DNA of 64,000 nt from Lumnitzera littorea (lineage: Eukaryota > Streptophyta > Magnoliopsida > Myrtales > Combretaceae), in assembly GCA_024138015.1 (NCBI GenBank), contig JAMXBB010000004.1, positions 7,136,010-7,200,009 on the forward strand, in the 5' to 3' direction. The notes under the pieces were generated by a model that saw nothing but the letters and a program-made list of their open reading frames with translations, was not told the DNA's origin and searched no databases. This document shows, one piece after another, positions 1-13,190 of this stretch (positions are counted from its first letter, which is position 1; the number at the start of each line of letters is the position of its first letter). Made by a program: the position numbers and the translations under genes.

Positions 1-748
1 AAAGTATATACTTAAAGATAGGATGATAGAAAACTGCCAATCTTAAAACGTAAATGAATAAAAGAGATTTTAAAGAGATGTAGAGTCCAAAAGGAGATAT
101 TTTTGCTATATATGTATATATAATATAGTTAATAAGTGAATAAATATCTATAAAAACTCTACTCAACAGCATTTTTCTCTATTTTGTTAATGAGTTCCTT
201 CAAAAAGTTTCCTAATATTTTTTAAAAATTTTATGCTCGCTTTTTTTCATCTTAAGTGTTGGAAATATGTATAGATAAATCTAAAACAAGTTGAATGTAG
301 ATATAAGATTTATAGCATGTAAATCATGATATATCTAGAAAGTAAGAGTAAAGTTTATATACTTAAATTAGGGATAGATCCCTTTTTTAGTAATGCCTTT
401 TAAATAGAATTATGAAGAGTGTGAGAGAAAACTACTCTCATTCTGATAAGAAATTAGGTTAAGTTAAAACTAGTTAATGAAGGAACATTTTTTATATTCT
501 CATTAGATGAAAGCAAGGCTCCCTTCCTTAGGTAATAAAGTGAACAACCTTAATCATCACGTCACGGGCTAGTCACATTAAAAACTTAATTATAATGTCC
601 ATATTAGTCAAGTACTCCAATTAAATAATAATTGTATAATTAATTTATTAATAATTTAAAAGGATACATTTTAAATAATTAATTAATTCTAATCCACATA
701 ATCAAATAATTTAACATTCTCCCATATCCAACTTCTCAAATTTGAACA
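1..748. other. AT-rich stretch without a recognised feature
   Basis: No reading frame, repeat terminus or RNA gene could be recognised. The 5' end of the LINE that follows may lie in the last 50-100 bases, just upstream of its putative ORF1 start codon, but no target-site duplication was found to fix it. Confidence 0.4.
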
Positions 749-1923
749 ATGGAGGTTGAAACCCAGGGTAATCAAAAGATGAAACCAGTGACGAGTATAA
801 AGGAGTCGAAAACGTCTAGCAATCAATTAGTAAAATCATCCAAGAGCATCGGATACGGATGGATCTAATAGCAGCTAGGAATTCTAAACTAATAGGATGT
901 CATTTAGGGATTCTGTTCTTACAAATATTCCTGGAGCATATGCGAAGCACTGTTTCGAAAATGTACAAATGTAGGGTGCGATGGATCATCAGGGTAATGA
1001 AAATGTGATTAAAGAAGAGAAGGAACTAAATGACTATGCAGAATCAAGAGTTTGTCATGTACCATTTTTTTTTTTTTTTTTTGAAAATGGAAAAAGAGAG
1101 CATTTCCGCACCTTGGCAACTTACTTTCATTGCAAAGCTTATCAAACCTAGGATTTAAAATCTTATCGGATCGGTTAAAATAACTTTGGAGATCCATAGG
1201 GAACCTAAAAATCATAAATGTTGGTATGGGGATTTACTTGCTGACCCTAGATAATAATCTAGATTTTCAGTGAATAATTCAAAATGATGAATGGTTTATC
1301 AATGGATATTATTTAGCGCTCAAAATATGGGAGTCAGATTTTCGGACATATCAAACTTCATTTAATTCAGATATGCAAATCCTATAGATCAAGGGGAATC
1401 ATCTTTAAGGAGGTTGGTGGTGGAACTCTAGAGCATCGTCTTAACTGAGACACGATGGAAGCGTGAAAGAATTCTAGAGATAATTCTCAGACCAATCATA
1501 CAAAGGGGGCGGCTTCACTTTCAAGAGGACAGTATCATTCGTATTGCAATGGATTTCATTTTGGTAGTAAAGATGCCAATGTTCAAGCCGGACATTCTGG
1601 GAAGAGACATCCTAAATGCTTTAGAGTGGTCGTACAAGATGGCTACTGAGAAGGTGATGCTGAACCAACATCTTCCAATAGACATCTAGAGAGTTCCCCT
1701 TCATACTCTCGATGATAAAAGAAACCGAGTCCTTAATGCTAATAATTGTATGGGAAATGCAAATGGTTGTTCTCCATATGTCATTCAGGTCAACTTTTTG
1801 GAGGATAACCATTGATCACTTCGTACACCAATACACGAACCGTATCTCTGCATATTCAGTAACGAATGACTATATGGATACTTTATCTTCTGTTATGAGG
1901 AGACAACTATCTAAGGTGTTGGC
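749..1923 (+). pseudogene. LINE ORF1 remnant (DUF4283-like RNA-binding protein)
   Basis: ORF1 of plant LINEs encodes a gag-like RNA-binding protein. The putative start ATG at 749 opens a short frame beginning MEVETQGNQ. Around 1148-1345 the frame with LGFKILSDRLK, then a W, then a hydrophobic stretch and EWFINGYYLALKIWESDF matches the DUF4283 core (usual form: G-P-W-fingHyL-x-pWepdF). A run of 18 T at about 1064-1082, plus stops and frame changes, breaks the gene. The later part (1500-1923) is low-complexity and poorly conserved. The 3' end is cut by solo LTR L1. Clearly non-functional. Confidence 0.7.
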
Positions 1924-4667
1924 AGTTACATCCTAAAATTACAAAGTCATAATAGTCACGTGTTCAATTAAAATTTATGCTAGAATTTACATAAAAAACT
2001 AAAAATTTTAAGTCATATATATACATAATTATACTCATATTGTTTTGTACTCCTAAGAAATTATAAAACCAATACATAAACCTAATAGTACTAACAAAAC
2101 ACTATAGGGCTTGATCATACAGCTAGTTGATTCTCACTTTCTCACAGCGCTTCAAAAAGAAACTAATCTTAAGATACAAGCAACCAACAACTCAGTAAGT
2201 TATAATAGAAACTTAAGAATGCATAACACACACTAATAAGGTTTTCAAGTAATTAATTATATGCAATACAACATATAAATGCCATCACACAACGTGGTCC
2301 AATCTATTATGAAATCAGAATAATTTCACCCGTCCTGATTCGAGTTGAGGAGTTTTCATGTTTATGCTATAGATCATAACCAAACTTAGGTTTATGCAAT
2401 GGAAACACCGCTCCCTCCATGGCTATCCTTTGAACCATTACCTTTATTCTTACTGCGATCTCCTCTTCTATAACTTAGTTAGGCTAATGATGAAGAAAAT
2501 ACTATTATACTATTTAGTGTATCTTTTTGAAAGGTGTCGGTGTTTAGTTAAAAAATCCTAATAACCCCCTAAAGGATTGCAATACATGTCTAATTAAGGT
2601 ATTTAGGTCTATTATAATTAAGTTTGGTTTAGAGTGATCAAACAATTTCATATCACTTAATTCACAACAATCACCATAACATAATACAAATTTTCAATAC
2701 GAAGTTAGAGACACACAAGCACATATACATATAATTATCTACAAGCACAATTACATACAATCCCAAGCTTTTAAGTACTTTAAAATATAATAAAGTATTG
2801 AACCCAACTTATCCAAAGTTCTCAATTAACTCACCCAACTCGTTACAAGTCACTTTTTTAATATTTATATCCTTATGCATGATTTGACTCAATTTTTCAC
2901 ATATATATATATATATATTATTTATTACCGATTCATTCTAAGTTAGTTTTGAAATCAGTTTCGATTTAGGTTTTAATTCAATTTCAACTACACGTATTAT
3001 ACGTAAATCCTAAAAATGCATTCCATACCAAATGTGAAATTAATTACATTATATTCAGATATCCTAGATATCACATTTGGCCTTTAACCAATATTCTAAT
3101 CTGTACGATATATCTTAATCCTGATTTAGCTACTTAATTTACTCTCGATGTAATAAAAAATTATATTTTTCATATAATTCACTAAAATTTAGGTTCATTT
3201 TAGATCTATTGTGTTTTATTATTATTACTATATTATCAATTTTTAACCTAATATTTTCTATTTATTATATTTTCAATTCCTCATATTATTAATTTACATA
3301 TATTTACTATATAATATACATAATAATTACATCTAACAATCTAAATGCTATAATTACCATACCACATCAAAACTTAATATTCTAAAACACCTAATTACAC
3401 ATTAAATCAATAATTATCCATTTAATTACCTAATTAGCCCAAAATCACATATTATATATATATATATATATATCATTTTAAAGCCTAAAAATTTTGAAAA
3501 TTAAATAATGAAAAATCTTTTCAAGATTATAGCACTGTTCTACATCCTCTAATAATCTACACAATAATTTTGACTTTTAAACTATACACCTAAGGTCATT
3601 TATTTCAAAATCGAACAAACTTGAGTTTGTGAGATATCTTAAACACAGTATATTTTCAGGCATAATTTCATCTAACTAAAATTTTTCCTCAAATCTACAT
3701 ACTTAAAAACCTCATAATACTAAATTTCATAATTTTCTAAACATATTTACTATTTTTGCAAAATTAAGCAAAATTAAGTTAGAATATGACTCACCCAACC
3801 GATAGACTTCTGGCCACCAATAATGGTCTTAGGGGTGTCGACAACCTTGGGTGACGAGGATAGGGTGTGGCGGTGGTAGTGGCAGTGGTGGTGGCGGTGG
3901 CGGTGGCAATTCAATTCCAGGTGGCCGTGAGTCGTAGATTTGCTCTATAAGTGTTAATTATATAGTTTTTTTTTCTATTTTTTTGTAAAAAATCCTAATC
4001 CTCTCTTTCTAAGTTCTCTCAATTTTTTTTTAGACTCCAAACAGATCAAAATGAGTTCCAGATGGGTTTGGGGTATTTATAAAGTTGTCTTTGATTTTTT
4101 TTCTTTCAATTTTGATTGACATTTTGTTTTATTCCCTTCTATATTCACTTTCTATTTACCTTATTCTAATTAGTTAAATTTTTTCTTTCTAATCTCAACA
4201 TGCCACGAGTTGAATCTAGACAATTCGTTGCTTTTTTTTTAATTTTTTTCTCGATTTTTTAAATAATTTTTTTAATTGTTTAGCAACATTTAAGTATATT
4301 TCAAGCATTTTAAGTAATTTCATATATTTTTACCTACATATAAATACGCATGGAATATAAGTAAATACTTCTAAATATTATTTATGTTATTCTATGATTT
4401 TTAGTATACATATAATTTATTTTTAATGACTTGTTAGGTATTGGAAATCATTTTTACGTATTTCCGATAAATAACAGATAATATGCTTTATAATTTAATA
4501 TTATAATATTCTATTATTTTATTACTTATTTTTCTAAATTCAAATTTATAGAGTCACTTTTATTAATACTTCTAGTTTCTTCATATAATTTAGACTCAAT
4601 CAGATATCTTATCCAATCGTCCGAAATTTTACGTATTGAATTCGAACTTCCAATTGTAGGGCTTACA
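1924..4667 (-). mobile_element. Solo LTR of family L, copy L1 (TATA on minus strand)
   Basis: About 2.74 kb, homologous throughout to six other copies here. The left end reads as a degraded form of the family terminus TGTTACGCCCC; the right end is GGGCTTACA. Flanking pentamers are TTGGC (1919-1923) and CTAGC (4668-4672). They differ by two transitions, as expected if an original CTGGC decayed on each side. A TATA core lies at 4074-4081 and the conserved splice-donor-like GTGAGT starts at 3794 (both minus). The 3' splice-site region near the left end is not recognisable. It has no coding capacity and interrupts the LINE between ORF1 and endonuclease. Confidence 0.8.
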
Positions 4668-5590
4668 CTAGCTTAGAATACATGTAAAGCCAATGTTAAG
4701 TGTCAAAAAGGGTAATCAAGAACTTGATATAGAAGTATGATTCACAAGTAGTTGTCATATCGGAAACAAAGATAAGCAAAGATGCTTCTATCGTTTTGAA
4801 GGAGTACTTAGGCTTTAATAGATTTTTGTGCTTAGATGTTTAGGGATTCAGTGGAGGGATCCTAATTCTATAGAATGTGGAGGAAGTGGCTATTCATCCA
4901 TGCATGTTTCTTGTTAACATATTCTAATGTAAATATAAGATTCTCAAACGGTACGAGGTATTTGTTGGCCATATATGCTAGTCCTAATTGGCTAACATGT
5001 TGGTTGCTTTAGGAAGAATTGTGCTCTTTTTCTAATATTATAAATGGTCCATGGCTCCTTTTAAGGGATTTTAATGAAATTTTATCTAGGAATGAAAAAT
5101 AGGGAATAGTTAAGTTAAACTAGTTAAGAGTCATGGCTTACTAATTATGTATGAATGTGTATAGAATGGCAAACCTGGGCTTTGTAGGTCCTCATTTCAC
5201 TTAGCCTAAAATGTCCAAAAATTTGTGTGACTTAATATAATTAGACTTAACCAAGCTTGAGGGAATTATGAGTGGAGGAAGGTATTCTTAGAGACAAAAA
5301 TTTTCTACTTATCTTTACACTAGTTTGATCATCTACCCACTCTTCTAAATACTCCACAAAGCTTTAGGGCTAGGCTAAAACCCTTAAGCTCATTTCGTTT
5401 TCAGCTTATGTAATTGAATCACTCATCGTTTATGGATCTTGTTGCTTCTCACCACATCTAGCCCCATCTTAGTATGGTTTCTAACATATCGAAATTTGTT
5501 GACACTCTTAAATCTTAGAATAAAGAGGCATTCGATCTGATCTTTGTCAAAATGAAAAAGATTATTGAGCGATCATAGAGCTTTCTATCT
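4668..5590 (+). pseudogene. LINE endonuclease (APE-type) remnant
   Basis: This is the N-terminal half of LINE ORF2, which nicks target DNA. Recognisable pieces in shifting frames are GFSGGI near 4850, NGPWLLL-x-DFNEILSRNEK at about 5045-5100 (the conserved GDFNEIL block, with G replaced), LGFVGPHFT at about 5172, and a run resembling SFRARLKPL with FRFQLM near 5360-5410 (the conserved lead into the SDHxP-like block). Stops occur every 10-40 codons. Start and end of the domain are approximate. Confidence 0.7.
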
Positions 5591-7669
5591 AAATTGTTTA
5601 ATAATCTAAATCAACATTTTCTTGAAAGAAAGAAACAGCTACAAGAGGAATTGAGGATGATTACGAAGGAAGAAGAGTGTTTATGGTTAGCTAAGGCTCA
5701 TGTAAATTGGAAGTTCAGGGAGAGCAAAACACCAAATTATTCCATGTTAGTGTTTGGCCAAAATATAATAAAGTAGAATTTTTTACTTGATGGGTAATTT
5801 GATTTATGATGAAGGTAGGATTAAAGTTAAATGTTTTTTAACAAACCGAATTAAATAAAGAGTGGTTGATTAGTGAAATAAAACATGGGCTCCGGTGCAA
5901 TAGAAACAACAATCCCTTAGAGTGGATGAATGTCGCCAAAGGGGGGCGGCGACAACGATGGTTACGAGGTGTGATGTAATTAAGGAAATCCTTACCAATG
6001 GCTAAATGCTAGAGGAAATTAATAACACACTTATTGTATTAATTCCCAAAGTGATAGGTGTAAGTAAAGTTAAAGATTTCCCATTAGCTTATGCACTATC
6101 CTATATAAGGCAGTATGTGCTTAATTAATAGATAGTAGCCTTTCTTAAATGATTTAATTAGCTCGAAACAAGCAAGCTTTATTCTAAGTACATTAACTAG
6201 TGACAATGTCATTGTTTTTCAAGAAATTATCCATCTCTTAAGTAAGAGGAAAGGGAAGAGGAATGAAATGCTACTAAAACTTGATCTTAAGAAAGCTTAT
6301 GATAGAATGGGATGGGATTTTATCCATTATGCTTTGAAAAGCTTCAATTTTCTTGAAAGGTAGTTGAAATTGATCAATTCTTATATAAGTACAGCTAATT
6401 ATAACATTATTATCAACAGTATTATGACTGAAGATTTCATCTTAAGTAGAGGCTTGAGATAAGGAGACCCTTTATCCCTGTATCTTTTCATTCTTACTAT
6501 AGAACTCTTTAGCCGTGAGATCTATTTGAAAGTAGATGATGGCAGCTGGAAGCTATGAAAAGTAAGGGAGGCAACCTTTGCTTTATCCCATTTGTTTTTT
6601 TTTTTTCTTTTTTTTTTTACATATGATCTCCTATTAATAGGGAAGGAATCAATAGAGAACGTGTAGCAAATTAAAGAAACTATGGAGTCCTTTTGTAAAC
6701 TCTAGGGCTAAAGGGTGAATTATGAGAAATGGAGCATCGTTTTCTCACGACATATGGAGGCATCTATGAAGCATGGCATTGCAAATTTATTTAAGATTCG
6801 TATGAATGCCAATTTAGTTAAGTACCTAGGCATTCCAGTTAAAGTAGAAGGAAAGTTGAAAAATGAAGATCTAAACTTCATTCTTGACAAGCTGTAAGTA
6901 AGACTTTCATGTTGAAAGTCAAAATTATTGAGCATAGCAGGGAGGAAGTTACTAGTTTCATCATCCTTGGAGAGTATGGTCAATTACTATACTCAAATTA
7001 TACCCTTCCCGAAGAAATTTATTAAGAGGGTGGAATAGATTCATAGAGATTTTCTCTATGGATCAATGTAGAAATCGAGGAAAATTCACTAGGTAAATTA
7101 GTTGAAAGTAAAGTGGCCGAAAGAGAAAGGAGGCTTGGGATTGTTCGATATTTGGAGAACAAATTTGCAAATTTTGTCAAGTTAGCATAGAGTGTCAAGA
7201 AGAAAAAGCTTATGTAGGAAGAACTCCTCAAGAAAAAGTATAAACTTGAGAATGCAAGTTCGGCAGGGATCTTAGTTTTATCGCAACTTTTCTAAGGCGG
7301 TTGCTTAGTTAGATGAAAAGATTTAAGTGAGGATTCGAAATGGAAGATTGGCTAAATTTTAGATGGATAACCAGAATGGGAAAGATAGAGTGGGAACTTG
7401 GTTATATGGGCTTCTTAATAAAAAAGACCTTGACTTGTCCATTTACCAAGTTTGGGATAATGAAACAGGTTAGAAGGAAGACATCTTGGGATAACCTTTA
7501 GATGAGGAAGTGCTTAGTAGATTAGGAGTAATCTTCTTGGATACTTCAGAAGAGGCGACGAACTATTACAAATGGCCTTTCGAAATGGATGGGGAACTGC
7601 TCTCTATGTAGTAATGAGGAAGAAACCATTTTGCATATTTTTGCAAACTACCAATAGAGTAGGAATCTC
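5591..7669 (+). pseudogene. LINE reverse transcriptase and zinc-binding domain remnant
   Basis: RT blocks are visible in order: a short open stretch at 5594-5776 (spacer before RT), FP-ISLCTILYK near 6080, LKLDLKKAYDR at about 6280-6307, GL-R-*-GDPLS at about 6452-6475 with a stop replacing Gln of RQGDP, and the catalytic FADD box at about 6616-6627 decayed to FTYD behind an expanded T tract. YLGIPV follows near 6825, then the thumb. A zinc-binding RT region with MGNCSLCSNEEETILHIF lies near 7590-7645 and is cut at 7669 by solo LTR L2. The first catalytic Asp of the pair is lost, so the gene cannot be active. Confidence 0.85.
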
Positions 7670-10578
7670 TATAAGCCCTATAATTGTAGAATCAGACTTA
7701 ATACATAAAGTCTAGGGCAATCGGTTAAAGAATCCGATTGAGTCTAAATTATAAAATAAAGTTAGAAATATTAGTAAAAGTGATCTGTAAATTTGAATTT
7801 ATAAAAATAAGTAATAAATAATACAATATTATAAGATCAATTTTAGGTATATTACTCGTTATTTATCAAAAATACATAAAATGAGTTTCAATAGCTAATG
7901 AATCGCTAAAGATAAATTATATATATATTAAAAATCATATAATAACATAAATAATATTTATGAGTGTTTACTTTTACTCTATATGTATTTACGCGTAGGT
8001 AAAAAAACACGAAATTACCAAAAAAGACTAAAAAATGCTAAAAAATTAAATTAAATTATAAAAAAATCAAGGAAAAATAAGAAGAAAAAAAATCAAAGAA
8101 GCGAGGAATGATCCAGATTTGGGTTGTAGCAAGTTAGGGAACAGGGAAAAAATTGAACCAATTAATTTCACACACTTAAAAAGGCAATTTAAAGTAGATA
8201 AAGTAATTGTCATGTTAATTTAATGCACCAAAATTCTCTAAGAGCTCTATAAATAGCCAAACTCAACCAGAAGCTCATTTAGTCTGTTTAGGATCTTAGA
8301 AAATTGGAGAGAACCAAAAAAAGGGAGAGAATTAGGGTTTTAAAAAAAATTACAAAAATTCTGTACAATAGGGGCAATTGAACCGAACCCATGAACCACC
8401 ATCACTTGGAATCGAATTGTTGCCACCACCACACTCTATACCCATCACCTGGACCGATCGATGCCCTTTAAACCGCCGCTGGTGGCTGAAAGTCCAATAA
8501 TCAAGTGAATCCAAATTCCAACCGACTTTGTGTAAATTATTAAAATTATTAATTTTATCCAAAAAATTATGAATTTAATTATTCTGATGTTTTATTTTGT
8601 ATATTTAAGGAAAAATATTGATTACATTTAATTACATCTGGAAATATAGAGTGCTTAAGAAACCGAGCATTTTTCGATTTAGAATTGAATAGCCTTAAGA
8701 GTATAGTTTTGAGCTCAATTTTTTTGTATAGGCTACTTAACTAATATTGAACAGTTCTATGAAGCCCTTTTTCAAAAATTAATTTTTCAAATTTTTAAAT
8801 GATTTTTAGGCTCTTAAAATATGTATATAATTAGGGATTTTTAGGTTAATTAATGATTAATTGAATAACGACCAATTTAGTATATAATTAGGGATTTTAA
8901 GATGTTCATATTTGATATGGTATGATAATTGTGGTATTTAGGGTGTTAGATGTGATTATTAGGGGTATTATGTAATAAATATAGGTAATTTTGATAATAT
9001 GTTGAATTGGAATTATAGTAAATATAAAATATTAAGTTAAATTGGATAATATAATAATAATATTACTACTTATTAAATTTGGTGTGAAACTTAAATTTAG
9101 GTAATTATATGAAAAATATAAAATTTTCTCACATCGAAAATAAATTCGATACATTAATAAGGATTTGAATAAACTGAGTAGACTAGAATACTAATTTAAG
9201 ACCAAATGTGATATTTAGGATACTCGAGCCTGATGTGATTAATTTCACATTAGGGTTCGGTACATATTCTTAGAAGTTATGTATAATACTTGTAGATTGG
9301 AATTGATTTAAAACTTGAATTAGGATCGGATTCGGAAACCAATTCCTAAGCTAACCTAAAATGAATTGGTAATGAATAATATGTATAAATGAAAAGTTGA
9401 GTTAAATCATAACCTAGAGTATATATATCATCAAGATATAACTAGTAAAGCGTATTTATATTATGGGATATACAGAGACGAGTCGACCTACGACTAATTA
9501 AGTGAGCAACCAAGAATTCTAAGTAAGTTGGGTTTAAAATTTCATCGTATTTTGTAGTACTATTTTAGAATATCCGAAGACTTAGGATTGTATTTGTAAG
9601 TAGTTATGTACACATGTGTTTGAGTATTTAATTTCGTGTTGAATTCTGTGTTGTATTTGGTAATTGATGTGAATGGACTAGTGTGAAATTATTTAATCAT
9701 CCTAAACCATACTTAAGCATAACCGGCCAACTACCCTAATTAGACATGCATTGTAACCCTTTAGGGGATCATTAGGATTCTCCAACCAAACACCGACACC
9801 TTGAAAAAAGATAGTGCTGAATAGCATAATGGTTTTTCCCTCATCCTTAACCAAACTAAGTGATAAGAGAGGAGGTTGTGATAAAGATGAGGGTATTAGT
9901 TCGAAGGATAGTTTTAGGGGGAGCGGTGTCTCTATTATACAAACTTAGGTTTGGTTGTAGGCTTAATGAAAACTTCTCAACCCGGATTAGAGCGGGTGAA
10001 ATCACTATGATTTCACAACGAATCGGATCACATTGTGTGATGGCACTTACTTGTTGCATTGCATATAATTAATTGCTTGTTAACCTTGTTTATGTTTGTT
10101 ATACTTTCATAAGTCTCCAATTCAACTTACTAAGTTGTGGTTACTTATACCTATATAAATTCTCTTGTAGGTTTTGACTTCTAACTAATATGCCACGATA
10201 TAATTATTTGGAGATTAGTTTCTTTCTGAAATTGTAGGGGAGTGGGGATCAACCAGTCGAATGATCAAGTTTCTAAAGTCTTATTAGTATCTTTAAGATT
10301 ATGAATTGATATATGATATGTAATTTAACAGACTATTGTAACATGTAGAATCTTCTTGAAATTCTATGATAATGTGAATGTATATACACACACACACACA
10401 CAACTTAAGGTTTTAAATTTTATGGTAAATTTTAGCTAAATTCTAAATTGAGTTGTTTATTTCAAAGCAAGGAGTCGTATACGCCTTATGTAAATCATAT
10501 ATATGATAGGCACTATAAGATCAGTTACTGTCATAGGTTGGTTTACATGGTGCGACTCTGCGACTTCAGGGCATAACA
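7670..10578 (+). mobile_element. Solo LTR of family L, copy L2
   Basis: 2.9 kb LTR with a perfect 5-bp target duplication ATCTC (7665-7669 and 10579-10583). The left terminus is TATAAGCCC (family TGTAAGCC with G to A); the right terminus is GGGCATAACA. A TATA box TATAAATA lies at 8248-8255, a donor-like GTGAAT starts at 8505, and a pyrimidine-rich acceptor ending TCTCTTGTAG is at 10161-10170. It is inserted in the LINE zinc-binding domain. No protein-coding content. Confidence 0.9.
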
Positions 10579-10583
10579 ATCTC

Positions 10584-11484
10584 TAGGAGAGCTTAGGAAT
10601 GAAAATGCTTAAGGACCAACTATCTTTTGAAGATTTGACTTGGTGGATAAAGTGGTGTAGTGGAAGGTTTTGAAAGAATTAGTCTTCACCAATAACTCCT
10701 CTTGAAGTAATCTTGTTATATCGAGTGAAGGGAATTTGGAAAGAACGGAATTGGCGCATTTTTTATCCCAAATGGCAAGGTGTACATTGTGCATGGTACA
10801 TAAGGAAGGAGGCGAATGAATGGTGGACCTATAAGTAAAGGGAGAAACTAAATTTGAAAGATAAGGATCACTAAGTGAAACCATGGGAAATTGGGCTTGG
10901 GTAGTTTAGAATCAATAGTGATGGAGCAATTATAGAAGTTGCAAGAACTTTTGGCATTGAAACAGTCTGTAGGGATCACTACGATGTTGTACTTAGTGAA
11001 ATGTTTAAAAAGGTTGCCAATCTTTCCCCATTAGAAGTTGAGATTTATACTTTACAAAAGGTCTAACATTAGCAAAAACTTCAAAAGCTAGGAAAATCTC
11101 GTGTGAATTAGATTCCTAGCAAGCAATGTGTTGGACTACAAACAATAAGTTGAACCTAGAATTTTGCCATCCGGTTCTTAGAGAATGTATCAACCTTTTG
11201 AACTCTTTTTCTAATGTTATTGTAAATAAGGTCAATAAGGAGTAGAATATGCTTGTCGACAAGTTAGCTAAGGATGGACTCATCATAGAATTAGAAGTTA
11301 TGTTTTTAGACTATGTTCCTATGTTTTTGTATAACTTTTACTTGCTTGAACTTTGCAATGATGTAGACTTTCGTTTTAATGAATTTACTTCTAGTGATTG
11401 GAGGGTATGCCTTCCTTGTATATTGTAAACCTTTGATATTTAGTTGTTTTTAATGAATGAGTAGTCAACTTTACCCAAAAAAAA
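10584..11484 (+). pseudogene. LINE RNase H domain and 3' end
   Basis: Continuation of LINE ORF2 after copy L2. From about 10880 the frame shows an RNase H fold: FRINSDGAIIE (first catalytic Asp in NSDGA), VEIYTLQKGL (catalytic Glu), SCELDS (second Asp) and DKLAKDG (last Asp). This order matches the plant RVT_3 type RNase H. Several TAG stops replace Trp or Gln codons. The 3' untranslated end runs to an A8 tract at 11477-11484. Confidence 0.8.
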
Positions 11485-11829
11485 TTATCTTACTTGTATA
11501 GTATTAGTCAATTATCAGAAATATACAAATCATTAGGATAAGAATATCAATTATGGTCAAAGCACATATCAACCAATAATTTAAGAAATATAAAGCTTAA
11601 CATTATAGATATAGTATCCGATAGGGATATAAATATCATTAATGTTAATATGCTCATATTTCACAAAAAAAAAAAAAAAATGGACAAGAGAAACACAATT
11701 AAATAATGCAAGTGTGTCATCTCAAAGGATGTTCCAAGTATTTCAACAATGCTATAAGAGATATGATAATAAAAGTAATGTTATCTCATACAATTCTCAT
11801 TATAATCAATAAATATTCAATTTCAGACT
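11485..11829. other. Possible remains of a copia 3' LTR
   Basis: AT-rich stretch between the LINE tail and the copia pol remnant. Being directly downstream (minus strand) of the copia RNase H and a weak purine-rich GTGGTAG, it could be the 3' LTR. No second copy was found to prove this. Confidence 0.25.
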
Positions 11830-13190
11830 ACCACCGATCTAAAACATCAAAAGATTTAACCAAGCTCATATGAGTTATATGGTTTTGAAAAACTCTAATG
11901 TTAAGCCTTCAGACAATGGATCTACTAACATATTCTTTATAGCACAATATCTAATTCAAGTTTAAAACTCTAAAAATTTCTCCTTAACAAATAGATATTT
12001 TATATCAAAGTAGTTTGAGCTAAAAGTGCTTTTATTGTTTTGAGTGAAATGCTTAGCAGTGTTATTGTCGCAATATATCACAAATGGCCTAAATATACTT
12101 TCAATAATGTGAAAGCTAGAAAACCACATGGCTTGACTAATAGTCTGATAGCAAGCAACATACTCTGCTTTTATGGTAAAAGTAGTTATAAGTGTTTGTA
12201 TGACACTTTTCTACTAAATAGCTAATCCCATCATTATGAAATAAAGCCATAAGTAGTTTTTCAACAGTCAAGGCAACATATAAGATTAGCATCGAAATAG
12301 ATAATGGGCTGAAGTTGATCAGACTTCTTGTACGTCAACATATAGCCTTTAGTACCTTGCAAATATCTCATGACCTTTTGATGGTTTTCCAATGACCTAT
12401 ACCTAAGTTGCTTAAGTATATTTGCTCAAGTATATCCCTAAAGCATTAATAACAAAAGCGATGATGAGATAAATACTAACTTAAGCACATGTCAAATTAC
12501 CAATATTGAAAGCATATGGGACCTTCTTCTTCTTTTTTCTTTTTTTATTTTATTTTAAGGACATTGGAATTTAGAGAGCTTATTATCCTTTTGGACAAGT
12601 ATAGTACATGATAGCAATAATGCATGTTGAATTGCTAGAGGACCTTTTAATATATCATCTCTAAGGCAAGTCAAAAATGCTACGTGACTTATTATGATAA
12701 ATTTGGATGCTTAGAATAGCTGGAAGCATCATCAAGGTCCTTCATATCAAAGTTGTTAATCAAAATCTCATTTGTCTCTTCCAAAAGTTTAACACAACTA
12801 CTAGTAAGAAATATGTTGTCAACATATGAGACAAAAATTCTAAAATTGTTCCCATTATTCTGTAGTTCTCAAAGTTGGTCTCATCAAGGTTTATACAAAA
12901 GTTAGTTGCAAAGGTAAGGAAACTAGCATCAAGTTGAAGCATCATCAAGGTCCTTCATGTCAAAGTCGTTAATCAAAATCTCATTTGTCTTTGTTAAAAG
13001 TTTAACACAACTACTAGTAAGAAATATATTATCGATATATAAGAGAAAAATTCTAAAATTGTTCCCATTATTTTGTAGTTCTCAAAGTTGGTCTCATCAA
13101 GGTTTACACAAAAGTTAGTTGCAATGATAAAGAAACTAGCATTAAGTTGACAAAAGAAGTATTTAATATGTACATTGTTATTATGCAATT
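11830..13190 (-). pseudogene. Ty1/copia pol remnant (RT and RNase H)
   Basis: Minus-strand translation of 12420-11850 gives copia RNase H blocks in broken frames: HWKTIKRSMRYLQGTKGYML (about 12400-12340), a D-x-N region, then a KQSMLLAIRLLVKPCGF-like stretch and an ADPLTKGL-like end. 13190-12720 gives RT: NNFRIFVSYVDNIFLTSSC, where YVDD has become YVDN, followed by LLEETNEILINNFDMKDLDDAS. The RT piece occurs twice because of a 213-bp tandem duplication. No gag, integrase or certain LTR is present, so this is a truncated, dead element. Confidence 0.7.
12726..13150. repeat. 213-bp direct tandem duplication inside copia RT
   Basis: Two adjacent copies, 12726-12938 and 12939-13150, both beginning GCATCATCAAGGTCCTTCAT and ending near AAGTTGA. 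They differ by scattered substitutions. The unit covers the decayed YVDD-to-DMKDL part of the copia reverse transcriptase. Confidence 0.85.

Larger units (their letters stand above)
749..11484 (+). mobile_element. Decayed plant LINE (L1-type), split by two solo LTRs
   Basis: A full-order non-LTR retrotransposon can be followed through three pieces: 749-1923, 4668-7669 and 10584-11484. Removing LTR copies L1 and L2 leaves about 5.1 kb, close to a complete plant L1-type LINE. Order on the plus strand is ORF1 (DUF4283-like), endonuclease, reverse transcriptase, zinc-binding RT domain and RNase H, ending in a short A8 tract at 11477-11484. Every coding part carries many stops and shifts. The 5' end is not fixed because no LINE target-site duplication could be recognised. 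Confidence 0.85.

Noticed and set aside
1924..4667. Reading the L units as DNA transposons
   Set aside because: TGT...ACA ends look like a short inverted repeat, but 5-bp duplications, TG/CA termini, the TATA box and lack of longer inverted repeats fit an LTR.
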